A DNA stretch of 64,000 nt from Crotalaria pallida (GCA_037953625.1 CM075656.1:85765001-85829000), one strand, 5' to 3'. Counted from the stretch's first letter, positions 26,130-37,739 are shown. The notes: generated by a model from the letters alone, not told the origin. Made by a program: numbers and translations.

Positions 26130-26583
26130 CTTCCTTCTCACTTCACTTCACTTCTCACTCCTCAACTCCTCACTCTCTGTCTCTGTCTGTCTGAGTGTGA
26201 TGAAATTGTGTTAGGCTTAAATACTATTTTGGTACTTTATCTTATATTTAGGTTTTAATTTGGTCTTTTAATTATTAAAAAAATCAATTTAGTTCTCTAT
26301 TTTTACGAAGTTTGTCAATGTTGCCTTTCCGTCATAGCACCGTTAGAATTAATCGAAATATTCCAGATTCTCACCAGAGATTCCTTCAAATAGTGCTTGC
26401 GACGGATTTTGCAACGAATTTTTTAAAATATAATAAAAAAAATCGAAAAATAATAAAATATTCATATTTAAAAAAAACTGTAAAATATTTTACAGTTTTA
26501 AATATTTTTTTAAAAATAATAAAAAATGGATTGTCGGGTGAAGATGGATTACCTAGTATCTTAAAGCGCCGGGTGAAGATGGA

Positions 26584-28881
26584 TTGCCTAAAAAAATGGC
26601 TCTTTTTTCTATTGGTTCTCTTAAAGCGTCGGGTGAAGATGGATTGCCTAGTATCTTTTTCAAGCATAACTGGGATCTTATTGAAAGGAATTTTATAGAG
26701 TTTATCCAATTAGCTTGGCTGCATCCGAAGACTATTCGGTCTATCAATTCTACTCTGTTGGTTTTAATTCCTAAAGTGGATTTCCCCCAGGATGCATCCC
26801 AGTGTCGCCCTATTGCGTTGTGTAACGTTATTTACAAGTGCATTACCAAGATCTTAGTCAATCGTATCAAGCCCTTCATGAGCAACTGGATTTTTCCCTT
26901 TCAGGCGGGTTTTGTTCCTGGCAGAAACATACAAGATAATATAATTATTGCTCAAGAGTTGGTGCATACTATGAAAAATATGAAAGGTAGAACTGGATTC
27001 ATGTCTATAAAAATTGATCTTGAAAAGGCATATGACAGGCTCTCTTGGTCGTTCATCAAATCCTGCCTCACCGAGCTCAATCTCCCTCCTGACATAATTA
27101 ATCTGATTTACACTTGCATCTCCACTTCTTCCTTTAAAATTCTGTGGAATAGTGACAAAGGTGAATCGTTCCTCCCTTCTAGGGGAATCAGACAAGGAGA
27201 CCCTCTATCTCCTTTCCTTTTTGTTTTATGCATGGATAAGCTCTCTCACATGATTGAAGAAGAGGTCAACAACGGTGATTGGAACCCCATCAAAGCAGGA
27301 AGGCATGGCCCCAACATATCCCATCTTATGTTCACGGACGATCTTTTACTTTTCTCTGAGGCTTCCATAGACCAATTTAGCAAAGTTATGAACTGCTTGG
27401 ACAGGTTTAGTAACAGCTCAGGTTTGAAAATTAATGATAATAAGACTAGTATTTTTTTCTCTAATAATACTAATCTTTCTGTGGCTAATGATATCTCTAA
27501 TCTTAGTGGTTTTAAAAGAGTTAAAAACCTAGGGACTTACCTTGGGTCTAATGATAATGGTGGCAGAAGAAAAAGAGAAAATTACAAGCCCCTTATTGAT
27601 AAACTTAAAGGTAAGCTTGCTGGTTGGAAGGCTAATAGTCTCTCTCTAGCTGGTAGAACTGTTTTGGCTAAAAATGTTATTGGAACTATGTCTAACCATG
27701 TCATGCAGCATTCAATTTTGCCAATTTCCATATGCAATGACATTGAGAAAGCCCAAAGAAACTTCATTTGGGGAAGTTCTAGTGATCAGAGGAAGTATCA
27801 TGCGATTAGCTGGGAGAATATATGTCTTCCCCACTCCCATGGGGGTCTTGGTTTCAGAAGAACCAAGAATATGAATGATGCATTCATCATGAAACTGGGA
27901 TGGGGAATTTTAACTAGACCTAATGAGCTTTGGGTGCAGGTTATGAAAGGCAAGTATGCTAGAGGGAAAGACCTGAAGAAAACTGCTATGGCTATAAATA
28001 ATGATTCTAGTATTTGGAAAAGAATGGTCCATCTTTGGCCTTTTATCACAGAAAACATAGAATATAGAGTTGGAAATGGGAAAGGAACTTGGTTCTGGAA
28101 TGACAAATGGGTAGGTAATAATATTATTCTTAAAGATTATGTTGTTCAATCTAACCTTGTTATGCAGGATATGACTTTGGTTAAGGACTTGGCTTCTGGT
28201 AATGGCCAATGGAATTTCAATCTGCTGCAGAGCTGTGTCCTTGACTTCATTATTAACAAAATAAGAATTATGCCTGCACCTCATGATGAGATGGATGATG
28301 ATAGGATTATATGGGCTGGTTCTAATAGAGGCGACTTTTCTATTAGAAGTGCGTACAAGATGCTAGCTTTTGATCCGCCAACCACTGCTCTTATTCCCTG
28401 GGAAACGCTGTGGAAACTTAACTGCCCCGAGCGATGGAAATTTCAGTTTTGGAAGGTTGCTCATAGGCGCTTGCTTACTAATAGTCAATTGCACAGTTGG
28501 GGTTTAGGAACAGCTAGATGCAATCTCTGTAATGCTCAAGATGAAACACTGATCCATGCTATCCGAGATTGCAATGGAGCCAGTAACATATGGAAGGAGT
28601 TCATTGATCCTGCGGAGTTAAACGATTTCTTCTCCAAAGATCTTCTTTCTTGGTGCAATGATAATATGCGTTATGGAAAGGGAAGTTTCAAACATTTAGA
28701 CTGGTGCATTATATTTATTTGCATTATTTATTTCGTTTGGCAATGGAGAAATAAGAGTAAATATGAAACTAATTTTAGACAGCCGCACAACATTAAACGT
28801 TTCATTTCCATGCAGGTTGAGGGACTACTTTCAAATGAGACAAGCCAGAATAAGAGGGTGCGTGATACTATTTTTATATAG
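26584..28881 (+). pseudogene. LINE reverse transcriptase and zf-RVT region
   Basis: A continuous frame covers most of a non-LTR reverse transcriptase. It includes PKVDFPQDASQCRPIALCN, the QAGFVPGRNIQDN region, SIKIDLEKAYDRL (first catalytic Asp), GIRQGDPLSPFLF and FTDDLLLF (catalytic Asp pair; the more usual residue before DD is Ala). A zf-RVT domain (CPERWKF..., CNLCNAQDETLIHAIRDC) follows. Convincing similarity begins near codon 13; the first ATG is not a natural start because the 5' half of ORF2 is gone. The frame ends at an in-frame TAG immediately before the RNase H domain. Confidence 0.9.
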
Positions 28882-29317
28882 TGGATTAAACCGCCGGAAA
28901 ACTGGATAAAGCTGAATACCGACGGGGCGTCTAAAGGTAATCCAGGAATCGCAGGATGTGGGGGTCTGTTCGGAGATAGTGATGGCAGATGGATTAACGG
29001 TTTCCATAACAAAATAGGAGTGGCAACGGCCTACACTGCTGAACTGTGGTCTCAAAATCGTTGTGGAAGAGGGCATTGACAAGCTTATTGTGGAATGTGA
29101 CTCTCTTTCTATTATTAATCATTTGAACAAGGAGATGAGTGTTACGCATAGTATAGCTACCAATGGCCTCATCACTCATATCCTTCACTTAAGCAAGAAA
29201 GTTCAGAACATAAAGTTCCTGCATACTAAGCGGGAAGGGAATATTTGCGCGGATTACTTGGCTAATTTAAGCCTTGGCAAGAATTTTGGAGGCTGCATCG
29301 TTCAGGAACCCCCTTAG
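28882..29317 (+). pseudogene. LINE RNase H-like domain, broken by a frameshift
   Basis: Directly after the TAG the same frame continues as an RNase H-like domain: WIKPPENWIKLNTDGASKGN, the DG acidic start, then AYTAELW. The frame is lost near 29052. From about 29054 a different frame resumes with KIVVEEGIDKLIVECDS and runs through ICADYLANLSL to a stop at 29317. A small deletion after AELW explains the shift. The domain is not functional as it stands. Confidence 0.85.
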
Positions 29318-30007
29318 GAGCTCAAAACTCTCTTATTTCATGACTACTCTAGGACTCCTTTGCCTAGAGATATCTTTTTGATGTAATTTGTTTTTGTTTG
29401 TTTGGGCGTTCGCCCCTTTGGTTTACCAAAAAAAAATAATAAAAAAAATTTTAAAAAAATTATTTTTTTTATTTTAAATATTTTTAAAAAATAATAAAAA
29501 TTTTCAGAAAAATTTTAAATAATGAGTAAAATATTTTTTAGTTGAATTTTTATAGATTTTTTTAAATTTTATGGATAAAATTTTTTTACAGATAGCCTGC
29601 CTTTTTTGGGATGCAACTCTTAAATTGCAAATTTTTTTAAATATTTTACATTTTTTTTTAAAAAAAATGATTTTTTTTATTATTTTTTGAATTTTTTTAT
29701 TTTTTTTTTAAAATCCGTCGCTAATCCGTAGAAAAATCCGTCGTCGCCAACGCATGCGCTGTTTGAAGGAATCTCCGGTAAGAATCTGGAATATTTCGAT
29801 TAATTCTAACGGTGTTATGACGAAAGGGCAACATTGACAAACTTCATAAAAATAGAGGACTATATTGACTCTTTTAATAGTTAGAGGACCAAATTGAAAC
29901 CTAGATATAAGATAAAGGACCAAAACAATATTTAAGTCATTGTGTTACTTCTGGGAGTGGGAAATTAATTGTAAGTGTTTGTTTGGTAAAATCGGGATAA
30001 TCTTATA

Positions 30008-30529
30008 CTCCTTCTCGTCTCAATTGAAAAAAATAAAAAAAATCTCGCTAATGGTCTTAAATATAAACAAAATTTAATTAATTTTCTATTCTCAATACAA
30101 TCATTCCTTAGATATATACTCCCTCCGATCCTATTTATAAGACCCTTTTGGGAGTTTTATTTTGGTCCTATTTATAAGACCCTTTTTCAATTTTCAATAG
30201 CATTTAATTACTTCTTTCCACAAACACCGTTATAAAGTCAACACTTTTTAGAGTTCCAATAATAATTATAGGGGTAGTTTTGAAAAAGTGTATTAAATTC
30301 TCACATTTCCAATGTCACTAACAAATTTATCCACTTTTCTTGGTGGGAGTGAAAAATCTCAAAAGGGTCTTATAAATAGGACCGGAGAGAGTATATAAAG
30401 TGGTTGAATCATTTAATTTTTGTTTCATTCCCAATGTAAGTTTACTAAAGTAGTCTATTTTTTTATGAATTTGAGATTCTTAATACCTATGAAGTTAATT
30501 ATTTTTGCTTAAAAATATATCAGAGGGAG
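30008..30529. mobile_element. Mariner-type MITE, family C, copy 2, split by family B
   Basis: The left part (CTCCTTCTCG..., from 30008) and right part (..., GAGGGAG ending 30529) belong to one family C element with TA at both outer edges (30006-30007, 30530-30531). A complete family B element occupies 30119-30391, so family B inserted into C after C had landed. Confidence 0.75.
30119..30391. mobile_element. Mariner-type MITE, family B, copy 1
   Basis: CTCCCTCCGATCCTATTTAT at the left faces ATAAATAGGACCGGAGAGAG at the right, with TA on both sides. The interior carries AGTCAACACTTTTTAGAGTT and ATAATTATAGGGGTAGTTT, shared with the copy at 41206-41477. Confidence 0.85.
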
Positions 30530-30563
30530 TACTCTAGGAATTTACTCCTTTCTTCATTTCTCA

Positions 30564-30867
30564 CTCCCTCCGGTCCTATATATAGGTCACATTCTAGAAA
30601 TTTTTCTTGATCCTAATTATAAGTCACTTTATATTTTCTATGCATCATTTATTGATTTTTCTCTTTTTTGCCCTTATTAAATGCTTTGACTATCTATGTG
30701 TTTTTTGTTGTTCATTAATGAGTGCGAATTTTCCAAGAATTCCAAGAAAAGTTAAGAGGGTAAAATTGTAATGTTACAATATATTCTCATAGAATTTGTA
30801 AAACCAACCACTTTACTTGGTATGTGTAATTCGGTTAAGTATGTCCTATAATAAGGACCGGAGGGAG
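30564..30867. mobile_element. Mariner-type MITE, family A, copy 1
   Basis: The ends are CTCCCTCCGGTCCTATATAT and AATAAGGACCGGAGGGAG. The interior includes TATGCATCATTTATTGAT and TTGTTGTTCATTAATGAGTG. The same sequence occurs at 54396-54690 and, in reverse and split, at 36948-41083. Confidence 0.85.
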
Positions 30868-30909
30868 TATTTATTAGTTATTTTTTGAAAATTTATTTAT
30901 TTATAAATA

Positions 30910-31132
30910 TATGTCACTTTTTTTTTTTGGTTTACGAGGGAAATCCCATCATCATTGCCGCACATTGACGACTCTGATGGGCAACCCCACCTCCAGGTCA
31001 TAGCCTGCAAACTGCCCGGAGGAGAACAACCACTCTCAAAGGAGCGACAGACTCATACCGTCGAGGTGGGATTCGAACCCGTGTCCTTGCGGACGAGGAC
31101 AAAATCCTGAGCCAGGTTATGTCACTTTTTTT
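30910..31132 (-). mobile_element. tRNA-derived SINE with 15-bp target duplication
   Basis: The target duplication is TATGTCACTTTTTTT at 30910-30924 and 31118-31132. Inside, on the minus strand, a B-box (GGTTCGAATCC, near 31072-31082) lies ~40 bp from the right-hand start. The left end has an A-rich 3' tail (GTAAACCAAAAAAA on the minus strand). The ~193-bp body and the phrases CACGGGTTCGAATCC and GAGTCTGTCGCTCC recall the Au-like plant SINE group; the family name is from memory. Confidence 0.82.
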
Positions 31133-31139
31133 GGTGAGT

Positions 31140-32834
31140 TAAATATATGTTCACTTTGCGGAATATATTCTTAGTGATTTTACTCTATGTATCATATTAA
31201 AAAAAAAATTACTTTTGATAATAATAACTCTTTTAATTTAGGTAATATTTAATTTTAAATAAGAATAATTTTGGAATATTAACATGTTTGATAAATTTAA
31301 GAGAGATAATTAACTTTAAATAATTTTCTTAATCCAAGTGAATAAGTTAAAAATAAATTATAAATAGAGATGGATGAAATAGTTAACTAACTTACTTATT
31401 GTAAAAAGGTTTATTTAAATAAACTATGAGCTTTTAAGTTTATAGCCTTGTGGTAGGTTATAAAATATTTTATGAAGCAAGGTTTTGACTTTTAATTTAA
31501 AAGTTTATTTCATTTTACATATGTCAGCAAAAATTTTCAACCAGTTTTCAATTTTTTTTTTTTATCGAAGTAATTAGCTTATCGGTTCTCATCTTTCTAT
31601 TTTGCAAGTCTTCACCTAGTTTATAAACCTTAATTTGGATTAAAGAGAAGAAATATATATCAACATTTTTATGGATACATTTGTTGGACTTTTTGGCTAC
31701 TTTAAAGGATTAAATTTTTCATGGAAATTTGGATAAGTGAAATGTAACAATTTGGCTTGAAATAGATGAAAAAATAGTCTATGAATCCATCTATGCAAGT
31801 AATCAAGACTGATTTTGCAAGGAAAAGTATAAGACCGGAGGGAGTAGTTGACTAGAATTTCAACCAAATTTTAATACCCTTATTACGTAATTACGTAATA
31901 TATTAAATATTCCCTGATAAGTAACTTTTCCAAACTAATTAGGCTAAGGTTCACACCAATTATTCAGCGCGTCTAGATCAACTTGCACAAGTCTTGGATT
32001 AGTTGCTTTAAATCTACTTTTGTACCTCATACATATAAAGACATGGTTTAGTATCTTTTGCTCATATAATGTCAACAGGTTGACACCTTGCCACTTAGTA
32101 CCTAGCTAGTTTGAAAATCCTCCATATTGATCTCAGAACTTTTGGCTCTCGATTCTCTTAATGATGTCAGTTATTAGGTATCCATTCATTCAATATAATG
32201 AACTACAAAAATCAAAGTGATAGTTCTTCTCCTATGATGGAATAATTAACAATAATTGATTAACAAGATATATATATGTAGTGAAATAACAAGAGAGAAT
32301 TTGCTATAGGTGAAAGATCAAACATAGAGTTTTGAAAGTAGGGTGATTCTTTCGAGCTTCCGATCCTTTTGAATTTTATGGTTTGATACCTATTCTCAAT
32401 ATCAAAAATTTATTAATTATAATAAAAAACTAAGGGTAGATTAAAAGGTGAAAAAGAAAGGAAATTAAATATAACATCTTATTTTTTCTCTTATCTCACC
32501 TCATTTTACCACCTTTTTCTTTATCAATCACCCTTTTTCGATGACCAACATCACTACTTTTACTATCTATCTCATGCACCTCTATCTACATGAAAGCAAA
32601 CTAGATTTGGTGAGATAACATGCTAGTTCACGAAAGTGTATTTCATGAAAACCAAAGGTTCATAAAAATTATCTCAGCCAAATCGAGCACAATTTCTCGA
32701 AATAGAACTCATTTTCATGAAAATGCAATAGCAATAATAATGTGATGGGGGTGAAATACACGATGTCAATATTATATGCAAGAAGGCTTAAGTGAACGAA
32801 GGTTCAGAATAAAATTAGGCGGGGTAGGAATAAA

Positions 32835-32886
<52 letters not shown>

Positions 32887-32951
32887 AGGATGTGTTAAGT
32901 ATCATTATTTTTTTAAAAAAAGGAAGCATATAAAAATTTTCCTTGAAAGTA
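31140..32951. other. Gene-free AT-rich stretch
   Basis: No gene is seen. An orphan mariner-type MITE end (AAGACCGGAGGGAGTAG) lies at 31831-31847 with no clear partner, and an (AT)n tract at 32841-32877. Confidence 0.6.
32841..32877. repeat. (TA)n microsatellite
   Basis: A pure TA tract of about 37 bp in a gene-free region. Confidence 0.95.
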
Positions 32952-33135
32952 CTACCTCCGTCCTTAAATATCAAAATTACTCATATTAATATTATTGAGA
33001 ATATAAAAAGTGTTAAATAAATAGAGGTGTTTGTGGAAAAAAGTAATTAATGATCATTGAAAATTGACAAAAAACCTTATAAATAAGGACAAAATAAAAA
33101 TGTAAAAGATGTCTTATATTTAGGGACGGAGGGAG
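32952..33135. mobile_element. Short mariner-type MITE
   Basis: CTACCTCCGTCCTTAAATAT at the left faces ATTTAGGGACGGAGGGAG at the right, with TA at both edges. At 184 bp it is shorter than families A to C. It shares the internal phrase GTGTTAAATAAATAGA with sequence near 45535. Confidence 0.75.
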
Positions 33136-33598
33136 TAACATCAAACCACAAGTTTTCAACTAACCGCCGAACCATAACATTTTTACATGGAACAAGGCAA
33201 AACAGATCAAATTCTCATGCTTCGCTACCCACCCAATCACCTTCCCAATTGATTAGTCTTATTTAAGATCGATCAAATTGCTAGTTTTGTTACCTTATTA
33301 CCCCTTCCCATTTGGCTAGTAAGCTTGAAATTGTTCTTGGAGAAGCCTATAGGGCTTCACCAAAATAGGTACATGCCTAAATGATAATGACACACAAGCA
33401 AATTGCAACTATTAATGGATAATGTTGTTGAAATTGGAAAAACAAAAGTGGTTGGATGATAGGAAATGGATCGTGAGAATTTTGTCGTATGTTGTGCTTG
33501 ATGACAAAATGTTACTACAATTTACCTTGAAACCTTTGAATTTGTCCAACTTTATTTTGGTGTTTCATATTACAACTCTATTACATGCATAAACATCA

Positions 33599-33724
33599 GT
33601 ATTTGACATTTATATGGGACACTTGCCTTTTCAGGCAAAAACCGGTGGTCCTGCAATTTCTTTTTCTTACGGGACCATCACTTTTTACTCAAAAAGGCAA
33701 GTGCCCATCTCTAATGCCAAATAC
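33599..33724. mobile_element. Small foldback MITE, family D, copy 1
   Basis: GTATTTGACATTTATATGGG at the left is nearly the reverse complement of the right end (CCCATCTCTAATGCCAAATAC). The stem continues through CACTTGCCTTTT and AAAAAGGCAAGTG. A sister copy is at 36468-36595; both share ~22 further bp on the right (ATGTCAAG.AAACATTTTCC). Confidence 0.75.
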
Positions 33725-33727
33725 GAA

Positions 33728-36467
33728 TGTCAAGGAAACATTTTCCTTTCATATTATTAGACGCTCTATCCCCTATTCAAACCTTCAAATGCCTCGGATG
33801 CACAATTGTTATTGATATTCACTTGAAAAGGCAAACTCTCTATATGGAATTCCATGCAGCTTGTCCTCTTGAGCTTGAACTTTCACTTATGGTCAATTAT
33901 CATGAATCGTGATCGTGAGATTTTATTCTGAAGGTCAATGGCCTTGTGTTATTTGAGTTGACATCCCTACATATACCCATTCTTCAATTTAATATCTTTC
34001 CAATCCACTGATGAGAATGAGATCAGAGCAACTTTTTTTTATGGGCTCATGTATATTTTATACGGTTCGTCCAGTTTATAACAAGTCTTTGGAAACTTAT
34101 CCATGCCATTTGGGATTATTTTATGAAATTTTCCCCTATATATATAGCAAAAGTTGATACCGTTGTGTCACCATGTTCTTCAACACATGTGAACATATAT
34201 ATAAGGATATGCACGGATGTGTTATGTATTGTTCAGTATGTATTTTTGTCGTAAGTGCAGATTTAACGAGTAATGATATATTAACATATAAAATTAATCT
34301 ACAAATTAATTTATATTACAAGAAAGTGATTTGCTGTAGGCTAATTTTGTAAGTTTATAAATCATTTTTGTTTAGAATTTAGATTTGTTAAATGATATAT
34401 CCTCCAATAAGCAAGAATATAAATCAATTATATCCACATAAATGTGACACTTTCCCTTGTAAATCTAAAAGTACCTTCTTCATGCATTAGTGGTAGGAAG
34501 CTTTGTATATATGCTAATTTATTTGTTAGGAGAAAATAACGTTATTTTTTATTACAGTATACAATTATGTTTGTTTAAATATTTTGACTTATTTCTAAAT
34601 GAGTCATCAGTGAGTGTTCTCGCATCATAATGTGTTCCATGGAATTATCCTGCATTAATTACCTAATAAGCTGAAAATTTAAATGAGCCAACCCATCAGA
34701 ATGTGTTCCAATGAATTATCATGCATTACTTAGTAAGCGGAAAATCCATGTTGTACCTTGAATCTTATGGGATCCTTGGAGGACAAGATAAATAGATGAA
34801 GCATAAAACCAAATAATGCGTGGTTTATATGGAGTATCATTTTTTGAGAATAGTTGACAAAAAAACATGATTGATTTCATAGTTAGCCATGCCCTGTTTG
34901 TTTGTTCTATGAAGGGCGTGGCAAAATGGCTTGTTATAGGGACCTACTGAAGGAGTATCATTTTGTACTGCTTTGTGAACAACCACAAATTAAATTTGCC
35001 CCCCATTCTTGTACATAAAGTTGTCGCTTTTATTTGTGAAGGAATTTGATGGCCTTGAGCACTTTATGCATCACTTATGCTTTTCTACCATAACATATCA
35101 TATCACCCTTGCTTAAACTAAATAAATTTCATCAATAGTAGTGAATCTTTCTAAAAGGATCTATTGCACTTTGCTTCAACAAGTTAAAGATACTGGTAAA
35201 AAAGTAAGAGGGGTCAATTTTAAATTTAATTTCTTCTTGCTGGAAATTCATTTTGAAAGCAAGGAACCACTAAACAGAAGATTTATCAAAAGTCAAATTC
35301 ATGTTCCCCTTATCAACATATCCCTCATGCCGTACAACTTCGCATAATTAAAATTGAGGATTTAATTTTGATCATTAAATCTGTATTTTTTTTTACATCA
35401 TTTTATTATGGAGTATATTGTTTCACCCTTTCCACTAAGTGTCGTATAATGTAATGCATTCGAATTAAGATAACAATTATAATTAAAAATGTCAATCACT
35501 AATGTAAAATTATTTATTTTCATCAAAGTATCTATAGTAACTTATGCTTATCATTAAATTCATGGTAATGAGACGACAATAAGAACAGATCTTAAGAAGA
35601 AAAAAAAGTAGTTAATGCTTATTAAGGTTTTAGTAACGACGAGTATTCTTATATAACTTGTTAAGATTATTACAATGGAAAAAATTATTATTATTGCAAA
35701 AAACTAAGTTTTTCATGATTTCTTACTATATTTGATTACTTAACGAGTTTTATGAAAATACTTGTTAGCATTTATCTATAAAGCATATGAAAAGTGTTAG
35801 ACCGGCAATTTTTTTAATAAACATATTTGTTCTTTTTTTTTTTTTTAAAGAGTAGAGGATGATAATGTTCTTCTCCGTATATTTAGTGCCCACACCTTAA
35901 ATCCGTTGAGTGACAATTAGTAGTAGTAAAATGTAAAGGAGGGAATGCAAAAAAGGTTTAACTGTCCCAACTGCTTTTTCTTTTTTTGGGAAATCTAACC
36001 TTCGAACTATATGCCAACATATCATTATATCGTAGTGTATAAGTTTTATACTTTTATCACAAGGGTGGACCAAATTTAAACTAGAATTTAAAGTATCCAA
36101 AGAATTATCATCAGGGAGGGTTATGAGAGAAACTCCAAAATGAACTTTTAAAAAAATACCAAAATTGTAGAGGCTAAACATAATTAAAAAAATATATAAT
36201 TTTTAATAATCTCAACATAATAAAATACAAGGATTTATGATTTTTTTTCTATACATTTAAAAATCTTACCAAATAAAGCATTTGTAAGAAAGACTCTTTA
36301 AAGGTACTCCAAACAGTTTCATTCACCATAGTTATGACACTTAAATTTCTAGCTACATCCGTTAATAATACGTAAATACTGTAACTCCTTGCGTGCTTGA
36401 GCCTTGAGCACGACTAATTAATTCATCGCACGTATATCCTGCCATATACTTTAAGGATTTCAATTTT
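33728..36467. other. Gene-free AT-rich stretch
   Basis: No coding, RNA or bounded mobile element is recognisable. Short reading frames here have no domain-like content. Confidence 0.5.
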
Positions 36468-36595
36468 GTATTTGACATCTATACGGGACACCTGCCTTTT
36501 CAGGCAAAAACTGGTGGATCCTGTAATTTCTCTTTCTTAAAGGATCCACCATTTTTTATCCAAAAAAGCAGGTGTCTCTCTCTGATGTCAAATAC
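36468..36595. mobile_element. Small foldback MITE, family D, copy 2
   Basis: GTATTTGACATC at the left and GATGTCAAATAC at the right are exact inverted repeats. The hairpin continues through ACACCTGCCTTTT / AAAAAAGCAGGTGT and GGTGGATCCT / AGGATCCACC around a short loop near 36528. Confidence 0.82.
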
Positions 36596-36645
36596 AGATG
36601 TCAAGCAAACATTTTCCTTTTTATAAATACTTGCATACTCTAATA

Positions 36646-36908
36646 CTCTTTCCGATCTTAAACATAATAAGAATAAAAATAACATATTTTTTAGTTTAAA
36701 AAATAATAAAAAGTTAATTAATTTTTTTAAACTTTATTTTATTCTCAATACTACTTTCTTAAAATATTCATATAAAAAATTATCTCATTTAATTTTTATT
36801 TTATTTTCACTATTACTTTTCTAAAACATTTCCATTTTTAATAAATTTAATAAAATTAAATACAATAAATTAATTTCGTTAATAAGAGTGTATTTCAAAT
36901 CGAGGGAG
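36646..36908. mobile_element. Mariner-type MITE, family C, copy 3
   Basis: It starts CTCTTTCCGATCTTAAA and ends TTTCAAATCGAGGGAG, with TA on both sides. The interior resembles the copies at 11026 and 30008. Confidence 0.72.
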
Positions 36909-37110
36909 TAAGTGTTTTTTAACTCCACTGAAACTCAACTCATTTTACTCCATTCGATCCTTGTTATAGGGCATACTTAACCGAATTACACGTATCAAGG
37001 AAAGTGGTTGGTTTTATAAATTCTATGAGAATATATTGTAACATTACAATTTTACCCCCACAACTTTTCTTGGAAAATTCACACTCATTAATGAACAACA
37101 AAAAACACAT

Positions 37111-37383
37111 TGTTGAAGTTATGTAAAAGAAGAGAAAATGAAGAACATTGAAGAAACCAGAAAACGATTATGAAAAGAGAGGGAAAATTAAGATATATTT
37201 GATATTTTGTTAATTATGAATTTCATTGATTGAATGAGATATTACATGAATTTTGGTATTTATAGATGAGCCACACATGATCAGCTACAGCCAAACTCAC
37301 TGGTCAGTGTTTGCACACCGAGAATCTAAAGAGACGTGCCGCACACGATTCTGAAATTATGAAATACTAAAGGCATATTAACA
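37111..37383 (-). repeat. 3' LTR of the copia derivative
   Basis: 273 bp, TGTT...AACA, directly preceded by the target duplication CACAT. Seven mismatches to the 5' LTR by manual count. Confidence 0.93.
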
Positions 37384-37444
37384 TCTTCCCTATAAACCAA
37401 ACTACTATAAAAAAGAAGAGAATTACATTCAACACACTCCCATT

Positions 37445-37730
37445 TTAATCTGAACTACCTACGGAGCTATGCACAGAAGGTAAAGCTTGAACCGTAAGCA
37501 TATGTTTCAGAACTTCAAATCGAGTAGGAGAAAGAGGCTTAGTTAAAATATCAGCAATCTGATCAGTTGCTGGAATGTGAAGCACTCGTAACTGATTTTG
37601 AAGAACACGTTCACGCACAAAAAAGATGTCAAGCTCCATATGCTTAGTACGATTGTGCAGAACAGGATTATGAGAAAGCAAGATTGTGCTTTGATTATCA
37701 CAATGAATGATTGGTGTATAAAGCAGAATG
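37445..37730 (-). pseudogene. copia pol remnant: C-terminal RNase H
   Basis: The minus-strand frame contains IHCDNQSTILLSHNPVLHN, then RTKHMELDIFFVRERV and ATDQIADILTKPLSPTRFE, the highly conserved end of Ty1-copia RNase H. Upstream residues of that frame are low-complexity junction sequence and do not match RT. The rest of pol has been deleted. Confidence 0.88.
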
Positions 37731-37739
37731 TTTAGGGAA

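Larger units (their letters stand above)
26527..29431 (+). mobile_element. 5'-truncated LINE (L1-type) nested in the Mutator-like element
   Basis: The body contains reverse transcriptase, a zf-RVT domain and an RNase H-like domain, in the order of plant L1-type LINEs. It ends GGTTTACC followed by an A-rich tail near 29428. A-rich sequence AAAAATAATAAAAAA occurs at both edges (26512-26526 and 29432-29446), a plausible target duplication, though low complexity weakens it. The endonuclease and ORF1 regions are missing. The left edge carries three copies of CGGGTGAAGATGGATT at 26535, 26570 and 26630. Confidence 0.85.
26214..29938. mobile_element. Mutator-like element with ~190-bp terminal inverted repeats
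   Basis: The first ~190 bp (GGCTTAAATACTATTTTGGT...) match the reverse complement of the last ~190 bp (GACTTAAATATTGTTTTGGT...) with roughly 85% identity by eye. The arms include a shared TTAGAATTAATCGAAATATT. The element is flanked by a perfect 9-bp direct duplication ATTGTGTTA at 26205-26213 and 29939-29947, the duplication length of Mutator elements. No transposase is present; the interior is AT-rich and interrupted by a LINE. Its left end is 85 bp upstream of the HAD start codon. Confidence 0.88.

Noticed and set aside
26312..26709. Basic 107- and 128-codon frames at the left arm of the Mutator-like element
   Set aside because: They cross the inverted repeat and the LINE junction and have no protein similarity.
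33585..33912. Small plus-strand frames over the family D hairpin
   Set aside because: They coincide with the MITE and have no domain.
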